Shown: in pieces, positions 31,808-37,653 of the stretch | Numbering within the stretch: the stretch's first letter is position 1 | Layout of the letters: each line of letters begins with the position of its first letter | IMG/VR virus record: IMGVR_UViG_3300017963_000486 | Coordinates: 1 to 37,653 of that record | Strand: one strand, 5' to 3' | DNA: 37,653 nt | Source of the DNA: a virus | Program-made: the position numbers and the translations under genes | The notes under the pieces: generated by a model | What the model was told of the DNA's origin: nothing | What the model saw: only the letters and a program-made list of their open reading frames with translations | Database searches by the model: none

Positions 31808-32079
31808 TGAGATATGAAAGCATAGATACAATTTCTTTTACTAATCACAACAATAGAATTGTTGCTATTAAAGATAAGCGTGAGTATCCGGCATATGAAA
31901 AATTAATAAATATTGTAACAAATGCTGATGACAAGGTGGATGAGATAGCCAGTCGTTATGAAGCTTATGGTGATGGTGGTGAGGATCAAAGTTATAAAAT
32001 AGTTGATTACAATATAATAACTATTTTTGAGACGGATTTTGATATGTCAAAGATTAAAAGTTTGGGTGTACCAGTATGA
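31807..32079 (+). CDS. LysM-like small baseplate protein
   Basis: A 90-residue protein with 'TNADDKVDEIASRYEAYGDG' (38-57), the 'gDtldxIAxxxyG' pattern of phage LysM/gpX-type baseplate proteins, followed by YKIVDYN and strands. In contractile tails this domain sits next to the hub. It precedes a gene for a hub protein and overlaps it by 4 bases. Confidence 0.65.
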   Translation: MRYESIDTISFTNHNNRIVAIKDKREYPAYEKLINIVTNADDKVDEIASRYEAYGDGGEDQSYKIVDYNIITIFETDFDMSKIKSLGVPV

Positions 32080-33317
32080 TAAACTTAGTAAATCAGGATA
32101 GTTCTTTTTTCAATATTACAAGTGGTGATGTAGATATTACTGTATTAAATGAAGACATTATCTCATTTACATATGAAGAGGAAATGAGCAGATATAATTC
32201 TGGTACGATATCACTTTATGATGATGGTAATAAATATTCAAAGATTTTGAGATTAGGAGCAAGACTTAATATTTCATTTGGTTATTTAAGAGCAGACCAG
32301 TCATTGAAAAATAAGTTAGTTAAAACTTTGAATCCTAATGAATTAGATGGTGGTACAGCTAGAACAGGAATCAGGGGTGTTGTACAAAGTCCATCCGGTG
32401 GTGGATCAAATACTGGGGTAGTGACATATAATTGTAATTTTTTCGGTAATGAATATTTAAAAGGTAAAGAATATAAAGTTTATGTTGGTATAAGTAGAGG
32501 TCAATTGGTCAGACAACTATTACAGGAAATCGGTGCCACAAATGTGTTGATAAACTTTACCAGACAAAATGAAATTTTAAATGAAGATACCCAGATTATG
32601 CAGAGGGAAACAAATTATAGACTATTATTAAGATTTGCCAGAGAATGGAGAACAGTATTTAGGATAAGTTATGATCCTGCAGGTAATTTGACAGCTTTGT
32701 TTGTTTCTCCTTCATTTTTGCAAAGTACTAGTATACCAAAATTGATGAGTGGTGCAATCGGTGGGGACACAGTATTGCTTGATTATAAAGGAAGTATCAA
32801 CAATGTAATAGAATACACATGGGCTAATAAAGCTGGAGAGGGTGGACAGGGGGACAATGTTAGGATTGTACAGGGTGCTGATGGTAATCCAACATTCTTA
32901 AGGTATGTGACTAGTGGTGAAACAGTAAAAGTTTATAAGCTTAATGAAGATAGAATTAAGAATAAATTAAGAGGAGCTAAAAATTTTCAAGATCGAAATA
33001 AGCTTATCAAAGAATGGTTAAATACTGATGATTTTGAACAGGTAAAATGGGCATTTGATCCCATAGAGCAATCGACTGCTCCTCAAGGATTGGGGTATAC
33101 TATGAATGTCAAGATGTTAGGCAATCCTTTGTTGTCTGCACCATTAAAAATTTTGTTTACAGAGACTTTTCCTGTTTGGTTCAATCCTAAGAATGATAAG
33201 ACTCATATAGTAAATTACTATGCAAGGAAAGTAACCCATACGATTGATAGAAGTGGTTATAAAATGGATTTAGCTATTATGGATGCCTTTACGATGTATG
33301 GGGGTAGCTTATTATGA
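32076..33317 (+). CDS. Baseplate hub protein (gpD / gp27-like)
   Basis: A 413-residue protein of the hub type. Strand-rich halves begin with 'VDITVLNEDIISFTYEEEMS' (19-38), include 'NISFGYLRADQS' and 'YKVYVGISRGQLVRQLLQEIGA' (about 134-155, the helix-containing part of gpD-like hubs) and end with 'YYARKVTHTIDRSGYKMDLA', typical of the late-control D family. It forms the trimer that carries the spike. Overlaps both neighbours by 4 bases. Confidence 0.8.
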   Translation: MINLVNQDSSFFNITSGDVDITVLNEDIISFTYEEEMSRYNSGTISLYDDGNKYSKILRLGARLNISFGYLRADQSLKNKLVKTLNPNELDGGTARTGIRGVVQSPSGGGSNTGVVTYNCNFFGNEYLKGKEYKVYVGISRGQLVRQLLQEIGATNVLINFTRQNEILNEDTQIMQRETNYRLLLRFAREWRTVFRISYDPAGNLTALFVSPSFLQSTSIPKLMSGAIGGDTVLLDYKGSINNVIEYTWANKAGEGGQGDNVRIVQGADGNPTFLRYVTSGETVKVYKLNEDRIKNKLRGAKNFQDRNKLIKEWLNTDDFEQVKWAFDPIEQSTAPQGLGYTMNVKMLGNPLLSAPLKILFTETFPVWFNPKNDKTHIVNYYARKVTHTIDRSGYKMDLAIMDAFTMYGGSLL

Positions 33318-33937
33318 TGACTGACTATGATTTCTATGGTGAACTTGTAAATGATATAAAGCGTGAGACTGTTTATTTAAGACATTATATAGGTGAAGTA
33401 GTTGATAATGAAGACAGTTTAAAAAAAGGAAGGATTAAAGTCACATTACCTGAATTGGGATTTTTGAGTAAAGATTTATCGATATGGTGTAATCCAAGAC
33501 AGGGACATGGACTAAGTGTACCAAAGGTCGGATCATGGGTAGAAGTTTATTTTATCAATGGAGATCCAGAAAAACCAGTTTATCTATATTTGGCATCTGA
33601 GATTGCTGAAAATACACCAAAGGGTTATACAGGTGACGTAAAACAACATGTATTATTTGAAGATCCAGATGATGAAAATGGATTAATTTTATATGAAAAT
33701 AATGGTACTAAACTTACATTTTTTAAAGGTGATGAAAGTTTTGTATTGGGTGATACTGCACAGACTGAACTTGATAAGGATAAAGATGCAATGACTGAAT
33801 TACAAAATGCTATAAATGGATGGACTCCAGTACCAAATGATGGGGGTGCAGCACTTAAGGCAGCATTAGCAACTTTTTTAGCTAAACCCATGGCAGATTA
33901 TTCAAGTATATTAAGTGATTTAATAAAAGGTAAATAA
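33314..33937 (+). CDS. Baseplate spike protein with OB-fold (gpV / gp5 N-terminal type)
   Basis: A 207-residue protein. Residues about 20-90 form the OB-fold of spike proteins: 'RHYIGEVVDNEDSLKKGRIK' and 'VTLPELGFL', 'SIWCNPRQGHGLSVPKVGSW', 'VEVYFINGDPEKPVYL' (the 'P.vGs.V.v.F..Gdp..Pv..G' pattern). The following beta segment (KLTFFKGDESFVLGD) may continue toward a needle, and the C-terminal 55 residues are helical. No lysozyme domain is present. Overlaps the hub gene by 4 bases. Confidence 0.85.
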   Translation: MMTDYDFYGELVNDIKRETVYLRHYIGEVVDNEDSLKKGRIKVTLPELGFLSKDLSIWCNPRQGHGLSVPKVGSWVEVYFINGDPEKPVYLYLASEIAENTPKGYTGDVKQHVLFEDPDDENGLILYENNGTKLTFFKGDESFVLGDTAQTELDKDKDAMTELQNAINGWTPVPNDGGAALKAALATFLAKPMADYSSILSDLIKGK

Positions 33938-34351
33938 ATGGCAGAAGAATTAAATTTTGATCAAGCATGGGACATTTTCTTTTATTATGGCAAAAGTGAT
34001 TTGGGTCTGGAGAATCAATTTGACTTATACCAAATTATTACTCAACCTAAGAGGTCGCTGTTTTATAATAGAAGAGAATCATCGGGACTTAGTGAATATG
34101 AAAATAATCCGAATGCTTTACAGTTACAAGTATTGGCCAGATTTGATATAGCCAATGCAGTTGCATATAGGAATACTTTAGTGGTTGATGGTACAGAAGG
34201 TCGAAAAGATAGAAGGATAGCAGTAAGCCAAAATTCTATAGGATTTGATAATAGAAATGGTGAGTTAGATATTAGTATTTTGTATTTCAATTATTTTGAT
34301 TATATAAATCCTAAGATATTCTCATCTCCATTAAGTTCATTGGGAGGTTAA
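33938..34351 (+). CDS. Baseplate wedge protein, gp25/gpW-like
   Basis: A 137-residue protein located between spike and baseplate J, the place of gp25/gpW. It has 'FDLYQIITQPKRSLFYNRRE' (28-47), the 'i.q.i.il.t..g.r.f.p' pattern, and 'RDIANAVAYRN'-like helix region (written here from about 93-102), then strands (RRIAVSQNSIGF, LDISILYFNYFD). It begins directly after the spike stop. Identification is reasonable by order, moderate by sequence. Confidence 0.65.
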   Translation: MAEELNFDQAWDIFFYYGKSDLGLENQFDLYQIITQPKRSLFYNRRESSGLSEYENNPNALQLQVLARFDIANAVAYRNTLVVDGTEGRKDRRIAVSQNSIGFDNRNGELDISILYFNYFDYINPKIFSSPLSSLGG

Positions 34352-34352
34352 T

Positions 34353-36122
34353 ATGTCAAATAGTGTAAATCCATTAAAATACACAAGTAGAACTTTTAAT
34401 ACAATATTGAATGATATAAATAACAATGATGAGTTGGTGGATACTCCTAATTGGTATAAAAATTTAATAGCAGGATTGGGTGATCTATTAAGTATGTGGG
34501 AAAATGCGAATGCTAATCAAGCTCACTTGAGAACATCCTTTACCAGACAGGCAACGGCTGATTTACTTGAATTAATTGATTATTTTTTATCTCCTAAGTC
34601 CACAGCATCGGGTACATTGTTATTTTATTTAGATGCTGATTCAGTCTCATTTCCTAAGAATATTTTATTGGGTAATTTGGCAGCAAGATCGGAGGGTACA
34701 TTAGAAGTTTCATCTCGAAAGTATGAAGCAAGATCAGCAGTAACGGTTAGTGCAACTTCAGAGGGTTTTACTACAGATTTTGCTACTGATAATAATTTAG
34801 ATGTAGCCAGAGTTTATACGACTGGTGAAAAAGTCAGGGTATCGACTGACAATACTTTACCTTCTCCATTACAGGCAAGTACAGATTATTGGGTAATAAA
34901 AATATCAGATACTGAAATAAGGCTAGCCACAACTTTGGCAAATGCTTATGCAGGTACAGAAATTACTTTAACTGATGATGGTACAGGTAATCATACAGTA
35001 GCTTTATATTCAACTCAGGTAACCTGTTATCAACAGGAGACAATTGACCAGTCTATAATAGGCACAAGTGATGGTACAACAGAATGGCAAAAGTTTGATT
35101 TACCGGATTTAGATGTATTGGAAGATACTTTGATTATTACTATTAATAGTGTCCAATGGACAAGGGTTGATACTTTAGTTGATTCTCTTCCTACTGATAC
35201 CCATTATTTATTAAGATACAATACTGATAATTCGTCTTATATTTTATTTGGTAATGGAACATATGGTGATATTCCTGCCAATTTTGATATATATGCTGAT
35301 TATGCCACTGGTGGTGGATTAGATTCAAATATTAGCACAATAGGTAAAATAAATGTTTATGCGGGTTCAGATGGTGATATATTAGCAGTTTCAAATCCAT
35401 CTACATTTACAGGTGGATCCGAAGAGGAAAGTCTTGCATCTGCTAAAGTACTTGGACCACTATTATTAAAAGCTAGAAATAGGTTTGTTACAGTTGATGA
35501 TGGTGAATCTCTTGCATTGGATTTTGGTGGAATAGCAAGAGTAAAAGTCAATAAAAATGTCTATGGATTATTATCATGTCAAGTACCAATAGTACCAAAT
35601 GGTGGTGGAACACCTTCATCAGCTCTAAAATCTTCTCTTCAGACTTATTTAATAGATAGAACAATTTTAGAAACAGTTGATGTTCGGGTAGTTGATCCAA
35701 CATATAATACTATTACTCCAGTTGTTACTGTAAAGATTGATTCAGGAGCATTATGGTCAACAGTACAAGGATATGTAATATTAGCATTAAGGCTTCAATT
35801 TTCTGAAAGAGGATATGAGATACAGCAAGATTACATATCTAATGGTATAGAGAGTGCTGTCACTATTATAAATGCCGAATGGAGTACTTCATTTAGTTCA
35901 AGTGACTATAATCAAATAGCAACTTTGTTAGATGAAGACAACTTTGAACCAACTGATTTTGGTGTAGATTTTCAGGAATCCGATGTTTTAGGATATATAG
36001 ATACAAATGTTGAAGGTGTTGACTATTTAACATGGTCAAGTCCGGCATTTCCAATAACACAAGCTGATGATGAGATTACTACTGATAATGTCTTAATTGG
36101 TAATGTAACTCAAATTCCTTAG
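34353..36122 (+). CDS. Baseplate J-like protein
   Basis: A 589-residue wedge protein. It starts with a helical part containing FTRQATADLLELIDYFL (63-79), continues with a beta region, and its second half has the J core: 'GNGTYGDIPA', 'YATGGGLDSNISTIGKINV', 'GGSEEESLASAKVLGPLLL' and 'RFVTVDDGESLALDFGGIA', the 'Rav...dye.ia......' helix-strand of gpJ. Residues about 143-218 (TTGEKVRVSTDNTLPSPL and onward) add an Ig-like tail module. GGGAGG precedes the start. Confidence 0.85.
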   Translation: MSNSVNPLKYTSRTFNTILNDINNNDELVDTPNWYKNLIAGLGDLLSMWENANANQAHLRTSFTRQATADLLELIDYFLSPKSTASGTLLFYLDADSVSFPKNILLGNLAARSEGTLEVSSRKYEARSAVTVSATSEGFTTDFATDNNLDVARVYTTGEKVRVSTDNTLPSPLQASTDYWVIKISDTEIRLATTLANAYAGTEITLTDDGTGNHTVALYSTQVTCYQQETIDQSIIGTSDGTTEWQKFDLPDLDVLEDTLIITINSVQWTRVDTLVDSLPTDTHYLLRYNTDNSSYILFGNGTYGDIPANFDIYADYATGGGLDSNISTIGKINVYAGSDGDILAVSNPSTFTGGSEEESLASAKVLGPLLLKARNRFVTVDDGESLALDFGGIARVKVNKNVYGLLSCQVPIVPNGGGTPSSALKSSLQTYLIDRTILETVDVRVVDPTYNTITPVVTVKIDSGALWSTVQGYVILALRLQFSERGYEIQQDYISNGIESAVTIINAEWSTSFSSSDYNQIATLLDEDNFEPTDFGVDFQESDVLGYIDTNVEGVDYLTWSSPAFPITQADDEITTDNVLIGNVTQIP

Positions 36123-36131
36123 GAGTTTAAT

Positions 36132-36803
36132 ATGTTTCCTTATCCGTTTGAAAAATTTGTCCCTGATATTCTTAGGAATAATTTAACAGCTAAAGGTCAA
36201 GCTTTCATTGATAAACATGATGAATATATATTAGCATGGATTGAAGAATTAAAAGAACTTTATTTTGCTAATAAGTTACCTGAACGAATACCATTGGATT
36301 TTTTAGAAGAAATGGGTTACTTTTTAAATGCAGGATTGATGCAGACTGATACTGAAACCATTAAACGTAAAAAAATTGCAGATGCAGTAAAAAGTCATAA
36401 ATTAAGAGGAACGTGGAATGATGATGCCAAAATTAGAATTGATAATATAACTGGTTATAATGCAGCCATTTTTGTTGCTACTCAATCTGATGATTCTATA
36501 GAAATGGGTCAAACATCAAGTGAAGATGCTACTGTTTATTGGAGCACAGAATCGGGATATGATGGTGCAGATGATAGTTTGGGTACATGGGAAATAGGTG
36601 ATTTTACAGAATACGTTATTGCAGGTAATGTTTACATAGACTGCCATGAAGGTGTTAATACAGCTGTGTTAACTTCAGATCAAATAGAACAAATAGTTGT
36701 TGAATTAGAGTTTGATGTTGTACCGGCTTATATGAAAGTTTATTTAGGTTATATCAATACATTAGGTCAGTTTATTGTATATACAGGAGGAATAATAGAA
36801 TGA
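36132..36803 (+). CDS. Tail protein I-like baseplate protein
   Basis: A 223-residue protein after baseplate J, the usual place for P2 gpI-type proteins that link the wedge to fibres. The helical first half includes 'PERIPLDFLEEMGYFLNAGL' (about 50-69) and 'ETIKRKKIADAVKSHKLRGT' (74-93), the 'l..lA...d.....e...R..l...i..h..kGT' pattern of gpI. The second half is beta-rich. TTAGGAG precedes the start and the stop overlaps the fibre gene as ATGA. Confidence 0.72.
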   Translation: MFPYPFEKFVPDILRNNLTAKGQAFIDKHDEYILAWIEELKELYFANKLPERIPLDFLEEMGYFLNAGLMQTDTETIKRKKIADAVKSHKLRGTWNDDAKIRIDNITGYNAAIFVATQSDDSIEMGQTSSEDATVYWSTESGYDGADDSLGTWEIGDFTEYVIAGNVYIDCHEGVNTAVLTSDQIEQIVVELEFDVVPAYMKVYLGYINTLGQFIVYTGGIIE

Positions 36804-37653
36804 CGATAGACAAATATCACAATCAACAATATAGTGGTAATGTTCCATCAAGAGTTGGTGATAGAAGGTATTCACAAGATAGAGTTAGAGATTTTTGGTT
36901 CCAGATGGACAAATTAGGATTATCATTTGATGATATTATGGGTTTACTTCCTATACTTCTTTCTGGTGGAGTAGTTACACAAGGAGCCGGATCAAGTCTT
37001 GATATTACAGCAGGTTATGGTTATGCAAAATTTAATGTGGAAATACCAGATAGTTTTGCTTCAACTCCACCAACTAAAACTACTGGAGATATTGAGGCGA
37101 TGCGAGTATCATGGGGTGCACAAAATGATATAAATGCTTCAAGTGCAAACTGTTCTGTTTACACAGTTGTTGATGATGGTGCAACCGTCCAGTATGTGAA
37201 GATGAGATATTTGGAAACAGATGGAAATACCAGAAATAGAGCAAAATCTACAGGATCTTATGCCTATGAAGTAACACCAGATTTTGACCTACAGGTGGAT
37301 GCAGTCGCTCCAACTGATTATGATATTCTATTGGCAACTTTTACAAGTTCTGGTGGAACATATACGATAACAGCAAGCACAACTCAGGTACTCCAATTCC
37401 CTACGGTAGCAGATTTAAATACTGCATTGATACAAATAGAAAAAAGACAAACTGTTTTATCTGCAAAAACTGACTCAGATGGATATGCAGATTTCTTAAG
37501 TGAAAGTTCTGGACAAATAACTCTTGATACTAACTCAGGGAGTGATCCTGCATATTTGACATGGGCAAAAGGATTTGATGCAAGAGGTGCAATTGATTTG
37601 CTGAGTGTAATTGAATCAGACCAATCACCAGCAGGATGGGATTTGTCAAGTGA
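36800..37653 (+). CDS. Tail fibre / baseplate fibre protein (partial, runs off the end)
   Basis: ATG 36800 has AGGAGG at 36785-36790 and overlaps the previous stop. The frame is open for 284 complete codons to the window end, so the gene is cut. The first 60 residues include a helical part (RRYSQDRVRDFWFQMDKLGL), then repeated strands rich in Thr, Ser, Gly and Asp typical of fibres (LDITAGYGYAKFNVEIPD, YEVTPDFDLQVDAVAPTDYD). Its place after gpI supports a fibre attached to the baseplate. Receptor specificity cannot be inferred. Confidence 0.7.
   Translation, partial: MTIDKYHNQQYSGNVPSRVGDRRYSQDRVRDFWFQMDKLGLSFDDIMGLLPILLSGGVVTQGAGSSLDITAGYGYAKFNVEIPDSFASTPPTKTTGDIEAMRVSWGAQNDINASSANCSVYTVVDDGATVQYVKMRYLETDGNTRNRAKSTGSYAYEVTPDFDLQVDAVAPTDYDILLATFTSSGGTYTITASTTQVLQFPTVADLNTALIQIEKRQTVLSAKTDSDGYADFLSESSGQITLDTNSGSDPAYLTWAKGFDARGAIDLLSVIESDQSPAGWDLSS

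Noticed and set aside
1-37653. CRISPR array, insertion sequence or long repeats
   Set aside because: No regularly spaced repeats, transposase-like frame or terminal inverted repeats were seen.
1-37653. Alternative genetic code (stop reassignment)
   Set aside because: TAA, TGA and TAG all end recognisable genes at expected lengths, and no conserved domain is interrupted by an in-frame stop except at the frameshift site.

Overview
This window is a contiguous piece of a tailed double-stranded DNA phage genome with a contractile tail (myovirus morphology). Every gene is on the + strand. Genes are packed end to end, often with ATGA or TAATG stop/start overlaps. The DNA is AT-rich, uses the standard code and shows strong AGGAG-type ribosome binding sites, so the host is a bacterium that uses Shine-Dalgarno initiation. 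I cannot name the host. Both ends are cut: positions 1-105 are the tail of an upstream gene, and the fibre-like gene starting at 36800 runs off the end.

Region 1 (1-7043) is a nucleotide, replication and recombination block. It holds a dUTPase, a small protein resembling sigma region 2, a DNA polymerase III alpha subunit (DnaE type), a Cas4/RecB-like PD-(D/E)XK nuclease, an HNH protein, a RusA-like Holliday junction resolvase, a nucleoside deoxyribosyltransferase-like protein and a DnaQ-like 3'-5' exonuclease. The exonuclease could supply proofreading for the polymerase. Region 2 (7076-8557) carries small unknown genes, including a 48-residue membrane protein.

Region 3 (8529-19541) is packaging and head: terminase small and large subunits, portal, four small accessory genes, a long acidic head-region protein, four tRNA genes (Glu, Ile, Met/Ile2 with CAT anticodon, Gln), a Mu gpF-like head protein, an XkdF-like prohead protease, a scaffold-like protein and an HK97-fold-like major capsid protein. 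The first accessory gene after portal matches the Acb2/Tad1 family of anti-CBASS/anti-Thoeris cyclic-nucleotide sponges. Region 4 (19554-25216) carries a beta-helix protein, other probable virion surface proteins and the head-tail connectors.

Region 5 (25213-37653) is the contractile tail: neck/terminator-like protein, sheath, tube, tail assembly chaperone, a short tape measure (408 aa), hub and LysM-like proteins, spike, gp25-like protein, baseplate J, tail protein I and a fibre. The chaperone is apparently made in two forms by a -1 ribosomal frameshift: a U UUU UUC slippery site followed by a 15-bp stem-loop joins a 274-residue protein to a downstream frame that lacks its own start, giving a 355-residue product.

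The most interesting items are the frameshift cassette, the Acb2/Tad1-like gene inside the head operon, identical four-cysteine motifs at both ends of the Cas4-like nuclease, a polymerase with an apparently inactivated PHP domain, a RusA-like protein lacking one usual acidic residue, the sigma-like protein, the tRNA block inside the head operon, and repeated insertion of beta-rich domains into capsid, neck, sheath and baseplate proteins. No promoter or intrinsic terminator could be assigned with confidence.
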